Source of the DNA: Nitrospira sp.
Lineage (GTDB): Bacteria; Nitrospirota; Nitrospiria; Nitrospirales; Nitrospiraceae
Length of the DNA: 64,000 nucleotides
Assembly (NCBI GenBank): GCA_005239465.1
Contig: SPAW01000004.1
Coordinates: 93,591-157,590 of the forward strand
Direction: 5' to 3'
The notes under the pieces are model-generated. The model ran no database searches. It worked only from the letters and a program-made list of their open reading frames with translations, and was not told where the DNA came from. Made by a program: the position numbers and the translations under genes. The stretch's first letter is position 1. Each line of letters begins with the position of its first letter. Positions 26,619-35,200 of this stretch are shown here, one piece after another.

Positions 26619-26861
26619 GTGATTACACCAGACGTGTTGACCGACTATATCCGCATGAGCATGCCGGATGCCGTCGTGACGGTGACCGATCGAACAGGGA
26701 CGATGGACCATCTCAAGGTTGTGATTGTCTCAGAATCGTTCCAAGGGAAAAATTTGTTGGACCGGCATCGGCTGGTTTATCAAGCGTTGGATGCCCCTAT
26801 GATGGATGGTCGCATTCATGCGCTGGAATTGACAGCGAAAACCGCAGACGAAGGCGTCTAG
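26619..26861 (+). CDS. BolA/IbaG family protein
   Basis: An 80-residue BolA-like protein: the KVVIVSESFQGKNLLDRHRL stretch is the family's conserved core, with the His-Arg pair that helps hold a [2Fe-2S] cluster with a partner glutaredoxin. The monothiol glutaredoxin gene follows by 40 bases, a classic pair for iron-sulphur handling and iron sensing. Confidence 0.88.
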   Translation: MITPDVLTDYIRMSMPDAVVTVTDRTGTMDHLKVVIVSESFQGKNLLDRHRLVYQALDAPMMDGRIHALELTAKTADEGV

Positions 26862-26901
26862 CTGATGGCGAATGGTTGATAGCGTTGAGGGAGGAACTCA
26901 C

Positions 26902-27225
26902 ATGGCCGAACCGATCGAAGAAGAAATCCAAAAAGAAGTGAAGACGCATAAGATTCTGATCTACGGTAAGGGGACCAAGCAGATGCCGATGTGCGGATTC
27001 ACGCGGGAGACGATGCAGTTTTTCGACAAATACGGGTATCCGTACGAATTGATCGATGTCCTCTCGCAGCCGGTGAAACGGGAAGCCCTCACGAAGATGA
27101 CGAACTGGCCGACGCTGCCGAAGGTGTTCATCGACGGGACATTTTATGGGGATACCGATATCCTAGATCCGATGGAAAAGAAGGGCGAGATGGGGCCGCT
27201 GCTGAAGAAGGCGTTCGGGAACTAA
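26902..27225 (+). CDS. grxD: Monothiol glutaredoxin (Grx4/GrxD type)
   Basis: A 107-residue monothiol glutaredoxin with the CGFT active site (QMPMCGFTRET), the WPTLPKVFIDG cis-Pro/GSH-binding segment and DILDPMEKKG. Such proteins bind a bridging [2Fe-2S] cluster with BolA and deliver clusters or report iron status. Start at 26902 has GAGGGAGGA upstream. Normal length. Confidence 0.93.
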   Translation: MAEPIEEEIQKEVKTHKILIYGKGTKQMPMCGFTRETMQFFDKYGYPYELIDVLSQPVKREALTKMTNWPTLPKVFIDGTFYGDTDILDPMEKKGEMGPLLKKAFGN

Positions 27226-27349
27226 GCAAGACACCCCTATTGGTCTTGTGCTCCCCGAGTGCGTACGCGGGAGCAATTGTCATCCAAATAATGGGCGGCG
27301 TCCGCTCGACGGGCGTAGTGAGATGATGAAAAGTGGTCGGGAGTGTTAA

Positions 27350-28243
27350 TTGCTCCTGCGCTGTCGGAATAGACAGCCGACCCCCTTAGTTTTAGCCTCA
27401 CCCAATAGCTCATGGATATGTGTGCTTCAACAGCTAACCGGCGGGCTCATAGTGCTGTACGTGCTGGCTGGTGCGGGATGCGCTGCCGGTCATTCTCGGT
27501 TTGATCGTCTTGCCTGGGAGCAGTCGCGGCTGATCGATCTCACTCATTCCTTCGAGGCGGATACGATTGTGTGGCCGACTGAACAGGACTTCCGGCTTGT
27601 CCTCCAGCAGGCGGGAGAAACGCCGGACGGGTACTACTACGCCTCAAATCGCCTGGAGATGGCCGAACATGGCGGGACTCACATCGATGCGCCCATTCAC
27701 TTTGCCAGGGGTGGGCAGACGCTGGATCAGGTGCCGATCGAACGCATGGTTGGCGTTGGTGTCCGAATCGACGTCACAGCCCAATGTGGCCGTGATCGGG
27801 ATTACCTTGTCACCATCCAAGATTTTAAGCAATGGGAAGCAGTGCGCGGGCGAATCCCGACTCACGCGATCGTGCTAGTCGACACGGGTTTTGCCCGATA
27901 CTGGCCATCGCGACAACCGTATCTGGGAACAGAGTTGAAAGGGCCGGAGGCGGTACGAGCGCTCCATTTCCCAGGCTTGCATCCCGAGGCGGCGGCCTGG
28001 CTCGTGCGCGAACGGCAAGTCAAGGCCGTGGGCATCGACACCGCCTCGATCGATTATGGTCAATCAATCCGATTCGAGACGCATGTCGCGCTCCTCTCCC
28101 AGAACGTGCCGGTGTTCGAAAATCTTAGCGATCTCCACCAACTTCCCGATCGGGGATTCGACGTCATTGCCCTGCCGATGAAAATAGCCGGTGGGACCGG
28201 CGGCCCCCTGCGCGTCATCGCGGTGGTCCCTCCAGCGCACTGA
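27350..28243 (+). CDS. Cyclase family protein (kynurenine formamidase-like)
   Basis: Up to 297 residues; the mature part is a metal-dependent hydrolase of the cyclase/kynurenine formamidase family: LIDLTHSFEADTIVWP, then HGGTHIDAPIHF, the family's zinc-binding motif. A signal-like stretch (LIVLYVLAGAGCAAG) precedes it, so it is probably exported or a lipoprotein with a weak lipobox. The start is uncertain: TTG at 27350 or GTG at 27422 both fit. Substrate unknown. Confidence 0.75.
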   Translation: MLLRCRNRQPTPLVLASPNSSWICVLQQLTGGLIVLYVLAGAGCAAGHSRFDRLAWEQSRLIDLTHSFEADTIVWPTEQDFRLVLQQAGETPDGYYYASNRLEMAEHGGTHIDAPIHFARGGQTLDQVPIERMVGVGVRIDVTAQCGRDRDYLVTIQDFKQWEAVRGRIPTHAIVLVDTGFARYWPSRQPYLGTELKGPEAVRALHFPGLHPEAAAWLVRERQVKAVGIDTASIDYGQSIRFETHVALLSQNVPVFENLSDLHQLPDRGFDVIALPMKIAGGTGGPLRVIAVVPPAH

Positions 28244-28613
28244 TCATCTCGACAAAGTCGGGTGACTCGTTTCGCCGATCCCGGCCTACGGCCAGTGCGA
28301 AATCACCCTGCCGCCTCACCACCTCGGCGGCGTCCGCTGACTTGACGCTCGTTACTCCTCGCGTCGCGGACCCCTCGCCTCTGCTGAATCGCGAAAGCAG
28401 GCCTGATCACCACGAAACCTGGAAGGGGGGACGGGGCCTTGCACCTCCAGGGAAATCCGCTCCTGGCAGCCTCACCGCCTGCGACGACAGGAAATTCAGA
28501 ATGTCCTTGTTCTCTTGTCCCATTTTCTTTTCTGTCCCTTTTCCCGTGATCCAGCGGTTTCTTGACCCAGGCTAGGAAGAGTAGGATAATCTCGCTGTGC
28601 GGAGCGTACAACG
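28244..28613. other. Repeat-remnant region with promoter of the first PIN toxin-antitoxin pair
   Basis: This 370-bp stretch has no gene. It contains one degenerate copy of the region's interspersed repeat (cgacaggaaattcagaatgtcc, near 28481-28506) and, at 28562-28590, TTGACC, a 17-base spacer and GATAAT, a good promoter for the pair starting at 28614. Confidence 0.55.
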
Positions 28614-28838
28614 ATGAGTCCAAAGCTACAAGAGGAACTGCTTGAGCAACTGTCTCGGCTCCCGGAAGAGGAGCAGAAGCGAGTCTTAGCCTTTGTGAAA
28701 GGTCTTGCGCCTGCTACTGGAGGGATGTCCGGCAAGGACCTGCTGAAGTTCTCAGGCGCTATCGGTCAAGCTGATTTGCAAGCGATGACCAAGGCCATCG
28801 AAGAGGGATGTGAGAGGATAAATCGGAGTGAGTGGTAG
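28614..28838 (+). CDS. Probable antitoxin of a PIN-domain toxin-antitoxin pair
   Basis: A 74-residue mostly helical, acidic protein overlapping the following PIN toxin gene by 11 bases. Its size and placement fit a VapB-like antitoxin (similar to DUF2281-type); it shows no clear DNA-binding motif. A promoter lies at 28562-28590. Confidence 0.6.
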   Translation: MSPKLQEELLEQLSRLPEEEQKRVLAFVKGLAPATGGMSGKDLLKFSGAIGQADLQAMTKAIEEGCERINRSEW

Positions 28839-29217
28839 CGTCCTCCTCGATACCAACATCGTAATTGGCCTGTTCGCCAACGAACCAGCCGTTTTAGCCC
28901 GCCTTTCCAAAACAGACCATATCTTCATTCCCAGCATCGTCCTTGGTGAACTGTATTTCGGGGCTTACAAATGGGCCCATCCTGATCAAAACATTCGTCG
29001 GGTTGAGGAATTTATTGCGACGAGCGCCGTGCTCGTCTGTGACGCAGCGACGGCTGCGCGCTATGGCCGAATCAAGAAGACCTTGCGGGAGAAAGACAGG
29101 CCGTTGCCAGAGAACGACATTTGGATTGCGGCTCTGGCTCAACAGCACAACCTAACGGTTGTTTCGCGAGATCAGCACTTCACAGAAATCGAGAATCTTT
29201 CCATCGAAGTGTGGTGA
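28828..29217 (+). CDS. vapC: VapC-like PIN-domain ribonuclease toxin
   Basis: A 129-residue PIN protein: LLDTNIVIGLF gives the first catalytic Asp, ...IVLGELYFGA the Glu, and ENDIWIAALAQQHNLTVVSRD the remaining Asp residues. Such toxins cleave tRNA or rRNA when not bound by antitoxin. GTG start overlapping the antitoxin gene. Confidence 0.9.
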   Translation: MSGSVLLDTNIVIGLFANEPAVLARLSKTDHIFIPSIVLGELYFGAYKWAHPDQNIRRVEEFIATSAVLVCDAATAARYGRIKKTLREKDRPLPENDIWIAALAQQHNLTVVSRDQHFTEIENLSIEVW

Positions 29218-29408
29218 AGCCCCAGGCATCCAACTCACCGGACGTGCGGGGGCGGGGGCAGGCTCGAAGAGCATATGGCTGATAGCGTATGGCTTATGGC
29301 AGATAGCGATGGTTTCAGAGGGGAATCTGAAATGCGGACCGTCCATCGCCATCGGCGGACCGTCAGACTTCAGCGGAAACGGGGTGTCTGACACCTTTCT
29401 CTTCTTTG

Positions 29409-29810
29409 CTAGACGGGCGAAAAGTGGCGAACAATGACCTGGGGAATTTTCTGAAAATCGTGGTCGGATGTCAGGATCGGGAGCCCGTGCTGCATAGCGT
29501 TGGCGGCAATCCAGATAGCGTTGGCGGCAACTGGGGTACCGGCCTTTTTCAACGCAACACGAATAATTGCGTAACGGTCTGATGTCTCTTCGTCCACGAT
29601 CAACACGCTGACGCGCGAGGATTCCAGAAACAGTCGTAACTCGCGCTCATTGCTCTCTCGTTTGCTCCCTTGGAGAAAGCCTGCGCGAAGCTCGCCGAGG
29701 ACGATCGGGCTTATCCATATCTCTTCGGCTTGAGTGAGGGTCTCAACAACCTCGGGGTGTCTTTTCTTGAAGGCGATATAAGCAGAGCTATCCAGAAGCA
29801 GCCGGGTCAT
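29409..29810 (-). CDS. vapC: VapC-like PIN-domain toxin, second pair
   Basis: A 133-residue PIN protein: LLLDSSAYIAF (first Asp), PIVLGELRAGF (Glu), then ANAIWIAANAMQHGLPILTSD. Note that the second conserved acidic position reads Ala-Asn-Ala where the other toxin has Glu-Asn-Asp, so one catalytic Asp may be missing and activity is uncertain. It overlaps its antitoxin gene by 4 bases. Confidence 0.85.
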   Translation of the reverse strand: MTRLLLDSSAYIAFKKRHPEVVETLTQAEEIWISPIVLGELRAGFLQGSKRESNERELRLFLESSRVSVLIVDEETSDRYAIIRVALKKAGTPVAANAIWIAANAMQHGLPILTSDHDFQKIPQVIVRHFSPV

Positions 29811-30067
29811 TTCCAGAGATCCGGATCAATCGTGCGTTGCTCGGCAATGAGTTTGTCAAACGCGGCGGCCTCTTCCTTCGTCCAGGTTCCGGCGAGATGA
29901 TCCAGATCGTGATAGCGGGCCGACGCTTTCTTTTTTGCCTTGCCCCCGGACGATTCCTCCAACAGCTCGATGACCGCCTTATTCACACTGGTCTTCTTCT
30001 GTTTGGCCCGCTGCTGGACTGTACGGGCGACGTCGGGTGGAAGGTTCCGCAGGGTAATTGCCTTCAT
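29807..30067 (-). CDS. FitA/CopG-like antitoxin
   Basis: An 86-residue protein beginning MKAITLRNLPPDVARTVQQR, a ribbon-helix-helix DNA-binding start as in FitA/VapB antitoxins, then a Lys-rich linker and an acidic tail that would bind the toxin. The ATG at 30067 follows GGAGGTG; an ATG five codons upstream is disfavoured. The palindrome at 30087-30115 is its evident operator. Confidence 0.85.
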   Translation of the reverse strand: MKAITLRNLPPDVARTVQQRAKQKKTSVNKAVIELLEESSGGKAKKKASARYHDLDHLAGTWTKEEAAAFDKLIAEQRTIDPDLWK

Positions 30068-30086
30068 GCACGACACCTCCATGTAG

Positions 30087-30115
30087 CATCAGTGCATCAC
30101 AGTGATGCACTGATG
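30087..30115 (-). promoter_or_regulatory. Perfect palindromic operator of the second toxin-antitoxin pair
   Basis: Two exact 14-base arms (catcagtgcatcac and its complement) around a single central A, 20 bases upstream of the antitoxin start. Ribbon-helix-helix antitoxins autorepress by binding such sites. Confidence 0.8.
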
Positions 30116-30172
30116 ATGCACAGTGTACATTGTGAACCGCCGCTCGTCAATCGAGGCTATACGCGGAGCGTA

Positions 30173-31313
30173 TGGCGAATGGCTGATGGCTTATAGCTCC
30201 GGAAGGGGCGGGACGTGGGAACTGTCCGTCGCCAGCGGCGGGCCGACCGTCAGCGGCGTGGCGGGATTCTCGCAGAAAAGTAGCCTGGCACCTTTTTCTT
30301 TCTACGGGTTGCCCCGATAGAGACCCTTCATCACCGGGAGGGGGGAATTTCACGTGATCGCACCGGGGAGAATTTCAGGTGATCGTTGACAGACCGGCGG
30401 GATTATAGCAGAAGTGGACAATCTCCCCCCGCGCGAGCGCGGGATCCTGCTGGTCGGAATCGTGTGGATCGTCCGTCGCCAGCGGCGGGCCGACCGTCAG
30501 CGGTGTGGCGGGATTCTCGCAGAAAAGTAGCCTGGCACCTTTTTCTTTCTCGAATACTCTGCTCAAAGCGTGGTTTCCAGTCAGGCTGTGATGCATAGTG
30601 GTCTGGGTTGCTGATAGATACACAATAGATGACTGCCGTCCTACTTGCCCATTCTTTGGCTGCTTCCATTCCATCGCGCGCCAACAGCGCTTTAAGGCGC
30701 TCACGCTCACCCATCCCCCCTCCTCGCTGTAGAATATCTCCATTTTCCATTCCCGGAGCCCGATCCGCAGCCACGCCTGACCCTCATCGAGTTTCTGAAA
30801 ACTAGCGGTTCCTTTTTTCCGTCCTCTCGTCCAGAATCAGCGGCCGCGCGAGGGTGAGGGCAATCCGATCGGCCGTCGCCATCGTCCGGCCGTCCGTGGT
30901 GCGGTGGGATTATAGCTGAAAAGTAGCCTGGCACCTTTTTCCATCTGATTTCAAATTATCTCAACACCAAGTGAAGTTCCCCCACCGCCAGCCATGACAG
31001 GAAATTCAGCCTGTCCCGGTTTTCTTCCTTGGATTCGGTGTGCCAGCAGCTTCATCGGTACGCGGGGTCGCCGTGCTGGCCCAAGATTTCCAATGCCCAC
31101 CGCGAATGCTAGGTAAATGTCCATCAGCTCGCCGTCAGTCGTGTGGCGGGATTCTCATAGAAAAGTAGCCTGGCACCTTTTTCTGGCTGGCGAATGGCTG
31201 ATGGCTTATAGCTCCGGAAGGGGCGGGACGTGGGAACTGTCCGTCGCCAGCGGCGGGCCGACCGTCAGCGGCGTGGCGGGATTCTCATAGAAAAGTAGCC
31301 TGGCACCTTTTTC
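30173..31313. repeat. Interspersed repeat array (five direct copies)
   Basis: Five copies share the core aaaagtagcctggcaccttt: at 30276, 30523, 30919, 31161 and 31291. Most are preceded by gtccgtcgccagcggcgggc and ggcgggattctc. The 126-bp stretches 30173-30298 and 31188-31313 are almost identical. A reversed copy of the core end occurs near 35326-35349 and looser relatives at 28490, 29381, 31010, 31758 and 33690. Spacing is irregular, so it is not CRISPR. It resembles REP-type sequence spread by transposases like that at 63225. Confidence 0.85.
30547..30714 (-). pseudogene. Truncated gene fragment cut by a repeat
   Basis: A frame with a good ribosome site (GGAGGGG before ATG at 30714) encodes about 56 plausible residues (RERLKALLARDGMEAAKEWA, then NPDHYASQPDWKPRFEQ), then runs straight into the repeat core at 30523-30545, where the coding sequence is lost. 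It looks like the start of a small conserved hypothetical gene. Confidence 0.6.
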
Positions 31314-31323
31314 TCGTCGCGGG

Positions 31324-31638
31324 TTGGATTCGTTGTTGGTTACAGGTGGGGTGGACTCAAAATATAAGTTTTGTCTTCACGGCACAGCAGTTCTTTCCGG
31401 TCAGGCGGCAAATGGGGCGGGACTCTTTAAAACTCTATCTGAAATCTATAGCGAGCGGAGTCAGGCAGCACACGGGCATCATGCAAGAAAGGCGGAGCGA
31501 TTAGCGTCAATTTCTCGCAAGAAGTTGGCAGAAGCAATTCATAAGATTATCGATCTTGCTCTAGGGAAACAAATTGACCTAACTTTTGGGGTTACACGGG
31601 CAGTAGAAAAATATGTTCTTGGCAAAGCAACCTCCTAA
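31324..31638 (+). pseudogene. C-terminal fragment of an Apea-like HEPN protein
   Basis: An open frame begins right at the end of the repeat (31313). About 100 residues: YKFCLHGTAVLSG, then LFKTLSEIYSERSQAAHG match the Apea-like HEPN pattern, including the RxxxxH ribonuclease motif (RSQAAH). Only the C-terminal domain remains, with no plausible start codon, so the N-terminal part was probably lost when the repeat arrived. Confidence 0.55.
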
Positions 31639-31924
31639 CAAGGATAAGGCAAACTTCGGTTTTGCCACGAAAGAAGATCACAGGCTTTCTTTGATCAGCT
31701 GGAAGAAAGATGTCCTAAATTTATCCCTTCTGTCCGTCGCCATCAGGGGGCGTCTCGGAAACGGAGAATGTCCCCGTTCTCTTGCCTCGTCCTCGCGCTC
31801 CATCAAACTCAAGCGGTGATACCGGGCCATGTGCAACTCCTTGGTTCCTGGTTCGACCAGGATACTGGTGTTGCACTAGAACCTTGAGCCCAGACTGCCA
31901 CTTTTTTTTCCTTCATTCCTACTG
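31639..31924. other. Gap between the HEPN fragment and the 452-aa HEPN gene
   Basis: No gene seen. It contains a degenerate repeat relative (aaacggagaatgtccccgtt, near 31758) and is AT-rich near its right end. Confidence 0.35.
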
Positions 31925-33283
31925 TTAAATAAATCGTTCGGTCAGCTTTAAGTTAATGTCACGCGAGTATAGGACGGAGTAGGGAACTTGGGCATAGATG
32001 GCATATAGGAAGTTCATGCATGTGTAAAAGGCATCTTCACCTTCTTTAGGGCTGACCGGCGTCTGTCTATGAATCAAAGAGTTGCGAGAATCTATGACAT
32101 CTTCCACGTACTTAGGGAGTCTTTCCCAATAGTCGCTCTCTTTATGGCCCGAGTAAGCTTTTATTATCCTCTCTAAATATTTTTCGAGCGTCAAACCAGT
32201 AGCTAGTTCGAAATATTCTCCACGCCTAACAACTCCTGAAACTTTCGCATTTTCTTTTTTTAACTTCTGATACTGAGAGGAGTTCTTGTCCAGTTTATCC
32301 AGCAAGAAATCTTCAATAACGTTGTTGATAATTGTTCCGGCCCACACCACGCATTCTGAAGACTGGCCGTAAAGATGAGCACTCTTTAATGCCGCTACTG
32401 CAGCCTGAATGAATGGAAGAGGGCCAGCTGCCAATAGCGTTTGCATAGTGTGTTCGGATTTTGTCAATTCATCTTTTCTTTCACCTTTTGCTTGACTGAG
32501 TCGAGTACCAGATTCCAAAGGATTACCAGTCTGATAGCGACATGTATGCCCATCACGTAGAACCACGAGGATGTCACAATTAAGGGCATCAGCGAAGCCT
32601 ATAGGACGTGCTCGGGGATCATCATATGCGACGCGATAGCATTCGATTATCTGATTGGCAACACGCACAGAAAATTTGAGGCATTCGGTTTGTAGTAGGG
32701 TCGAAACAAACAGCTCGTAGACATTGCCAATTTCTTTTGCCAGTGCATTAACGGCACGAGCAATAAAGTCTTCTTTGCCTGTGAGGGAGAATTTAATCAG
32801 TGATTGTCTAAGATCGAGGTTTGGGATACCAGCGCCGATCACGACATAGTCTTTAATGTTGTCGGCACGTATAACTGAGACAGTAAGGGGAATATTGTCC
32901 ATACTGAAAGAATAGCTATGGGGTTCCTTAGAAAGCCAAACAAAGTATGCGGGAGTCAACGTAAATACCTCGATACGTGCCACGTCAGTCATGTCAAGGC
33001 AATGGCACCGTTCCATTCCTCTTGCTATTGCTTCTTCCTTTGCCTCAGCCTCAAGATCCCATTCCTCTTTGGGTTTTCGCTTTGCAACGCCTTTTAATAC
33101 GGCCAACTCTGGTGCCTGTCCTTCATCAGGAATAAATACATAATTTTTGAGCGCGCTGCCTTTATAGAAGGCATCCCCAGCATCTCCAACCTTGAACCCT
33201 GGCTCTGGAGAGAGCGACTCAGGAGGCCCGGAAATTGCTGATTTAATCTCACCTGTTTCAGCATTGTAACTTACGTATCTCAT
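31925..33283 (-). CDS. Uncharacterised protein with C-terminal HEPN-like motif
   Basis: A 452-residue cytoplasmic protein of unknown family. The first 280 residues show mixed alpha/beta composition with no motif I recognise. The last 150 are helical and include DSRNSLIHRQTP, an RxxxxH motif as in HEPN ribonucleases, followed by a long helix. It starts (33283) with a 4-base overlap with the stop of the small HEPN gene, so the two are co-translated. The pair may be a toxin/defence unit; base composition is AT-richer than the surrounding core genes, suggesting transfer. Confidence 0.6.
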   Translation of the reverse strand: MRYVSYNAETGEIKSAISGPPESLSPEPGFKVGDAGDAFYKGSALKNYVFIPDEGQAPELAVLKGVAKRKPKEEWDLEAEAKEEAIARGMERCHCLDMTDVARIEVFTLTPAYFVWLSKEPHSYSFSMDNIPLTVSVIRADNIKDYVVIGAGIPNLDLRQSLIKFSLTGKEDFIARAVNALAKEIGNVYELFVSTLLQTECLKFSVRVANQIIECYRVAYDDPRARPIGFADALNCDILVVLRDGHTCRYQTGNPLESGTRLSQAKGERKDELTKSEHTMQTLLAAGPLPFIQAAVAALKSAHLYGQSSECVVWAGTIINNVIEDFLLDKLDKNSSQYQKLKKENAKVSGVVRRGEYFELATGLTLEKYLERIIKAYSGHKESDYWERLPKYVEDVIDSRNSLIHRQTPVSPKEGEDAFYTCMNFLYAIYAQVPYSVLYSRDINLKLTERFI

Positions 33284-33600
33284 GTTGCGAAAAGCCAAAT
33301 AAAGTCTAGCGCTTTCCGAGCATAATGAGCGGCCTCATCAGGCGAGATGGGCTTCGTTTCTTCGTGAGCGATGGTATTGCGCAGTCGACGAAGCTCTCTG
33401 ATTCGAGCCGCAACGTCCGGACCCACGTGTGGATCAGCTGTGAGTGCTTCTTCTTTGGATTTGAGTGGCAAGCCACGAGCCTTGAGATATTCGTCCATTG
33501 CGAGGCTAAGTCGACGCCACCAATCGAGGATAAGAGCGTGCGGAGACTCTGTTGAGAGGATTTCAACATGTTCCTCAAAAGTTGTGGCGTATCTAGCCAT
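33280..33600 (-). CDS. Small HEPN-domain protein
   Basis: A 106-residue helical protein with the HEPN signature in RELRRLRNTIAHEE (RNTIAH = RxxxxH), the catalytic motif of many RNase toxins and defence proteins. It is immediately upstream of and overlaps the 452-residue gene. No MNT-type nucleotidyltransferase partner is present, so it is not the usual HEPN/MNT pair. Confidence 0.7.
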   Translation of the reverse strand: MARYATTFEEHVEILSTESPHALILDWWRRLSLAMDEYLKARGLPLKSKEEALTADPHVGPDVAARIRELRRLRNTIAHEETKPISPDEAAHYARKALDFIWLFAT

Positions 33601-33715
33601 GATGGTGCCTCCTTACAACCGAATCAGCGGCCTTGCGAGGGCGGGGGTACTCCGATCGGCCTGCCATCGGCGGGTGTCTCACAAAATTCTGAATGTCCCC
33701 ATTTTCTTTCCCGCT

Positions 33716-33955
33716 TCTTCCAGATCGTCACGCCAGGTCCGACGGCATCGATCATGCCCGCAACCTCATGCCCCGTCACGCGCGGGTACTGCAACCCAGG
33801 CCAATGGCCTTCCTTGCAAAGGCGTCGCTATGGCAGACGCCGCAAGCCTGGATCTTGATACGGACGGTATTGGGTCCCGGTTCCGGCACGGCGAGTTTCA
33901 CTACCGCAAACGCGCCGCCCGGACCACTCACTTGTACTGCCGTCATCTGTGACAT
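33716..33955 (-). pseudogene. Frameshifted, truncated zinc alcohol dehydrogenase fragment
   Basis: Starts well (GGAGG, ATG at 33955) with MTAVQVSGPGGAFAVVKLAV and IKIQACGVCHSDAF, the N-terminal catalytic-zinc region of medium-chain alcohol dehydrogenases. Near 33815-33830 the frame slips; the next frame gives LQYPRVTGHEVAGMIDAVGPG, the expected continuation. The gene ends where a repeat relative (gaaagaaaatggggacattc, near 33690) begins, after about 80 of the usual 340 residues. Confidence 0.8.
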
Positions 33956-34240
33956 GACCGGCCTCCTTGGGTTGGGTAGCATGAGTGATAAAGGGAGCCT
34001 AGTCCAATGGAAGGGTTGAGGGCAAGACAGCAAAGTATTGAGAGGGGATGGGTGAGCGAAAGGGGAAAGATGTCCACTACTTTCTCAGCTTTAGATATGA
34101 AAAATAGCAACTCGAGGATAGAGGTTCCGAAACAGCCCTGCCGTTGCTTTGTCATATTGCGAAGTCATGGAATAGTTCGTACAGTGAGGTTCTCAGGGCA
34201 GGGAAACCACCGCTTCTTCGTTTCCCAAGAGAGGTGATAC

Positions 34241-35200
34241 ATGAGTTATGACTTGACGAGGTGTCCGTTATGCTTGAAAGCGGCCAACGGTGTAGCGTTA
34301 GGCCCTCTGGATCAAATATTCATGTTTGAGTGTGTGCGCTGTGGACAATTTCAGATCACAGAGGAGGCAGTCTCTTGCCTCCAAGAGGCTCAAATAGCTC
34401 GAGACCTGTTCAAAGTATCGGCATACACACGAGAGAGAGTTGTCTCGAAAAGCCCGCTAATTACAATTGTCTCCTCGACTCAGGCCATTGCAAATATTAC
34501 GGGCGCCGCGATTGACGTTCAATCAATCATCGGGCAGTTTCCGAAGACGATATCAGACAGACTGAATCGAATTCTTCGTATCATCCTCGCGTACTCACCG
34601 TTTCCTGGAGCCAGATTCCAATTCAACTTGGATAATGACTATCCGGTTTTTTTGGCAGAGAACCCTGAAGCCTGCTGGTTCATAGGTAAGGCCTTGGAAA
34701 CGGAGGGGTTGATTAGTACGAGCAACACCATGGGGCATATCAACGGGTCGCTCACGGTTGGCGGTTGGGATAGGTTATCCAAAGAAGAACAAGGAAGATT
34801 GCCAGCTGGTTCCAAACAAGTTTTTATTGCGATGTCCTTTGATCCCAGTCTCGATAATGCTTTCAAGGAAGGTATGGAGAAAGCAATTGACGCTGCAGGG
34901 TATAAAGCTCTCCGCGTTGATCTGAAAGAGCACAATGACAAGATCTGCGATCGAATTGTTGCGGAAATTCGGAAAAGTAAATTTCTGGTGGCAGATTTTA
35001 CTCTTCATAAAGCTGGCGTGTATTTCGAAGCTGGCTTTGCGCTGGGGTTGAGAATCCCTGTTATCTGGACTTGTCGCGAGGATGAGCTAGGAAAGACGCA
35101 TTTTGATACGCGACAGTACAATCACGTCGTCTGGAAAAATGAGAAAGACTTATTTGAGAAACTCAAGCGTCGGATCGAAGCGACAATTGTGGTCGAGTAG
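34241..35200 (+). CDS. Zinc-ribbon protein with TIR/nucleoside-deoxyribosyltransferase-like domain
   Basis: A 319-residue protein. The N-terminus has four Cys (RCPLC at 8-11 and CVRC at about 31-34), a zinc ribbon. The middle is helical and unassigned. From residue 190 on, VFIAMSFDPSLDNAF, CDRIVAEIRKSKFLVADFTL and GVYFEAGFALGLRIPVIW match the fold of TIR-like and nucleoside 2-deoxyribosyltransferase-like domains, with a candidate catalytic Glu in YFEAG. Such domains degrade NAD+ or nucleotides in some antiphage systems. It stands alone, flanked by repeats and a terminator-like hairpin; a defence role is an inference. Confidence 0.65.
   Translation: MSYDLTRCPLCLKAANGVALGPLDQIFMFECVRCGQFQITEEAVSCLQEAQIARDLFKVSAYTRERVVSKSPLITIVSSTQAIANITGAAIDVQSIIGQFPKTISDRLNRILRIILAYSPFPGARFQFNLDNDYPVFLAENPEACWFIGKALETEGLISTSNTMGHINGSLTVGGWDRLSKEEQGRLPAGSKQVFIAMSFDPSLDNAFKEGMEKAIDAAGYKALRVDLKEHNDKICDRIVAEIRKSKFLVADFTLHKAGVYFEAGFALGLRIPVIWTCREDELGKTHFDTRQYNHVVWKNEKDLFEKLKRRIEATIVVE

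Noticed and set aside
30173-31313. CRISPR array
   Set aside because: Repeats are long and unevenly spaced, some are inverted elsewhere, spacers are not uniform, and no cas genes are present.
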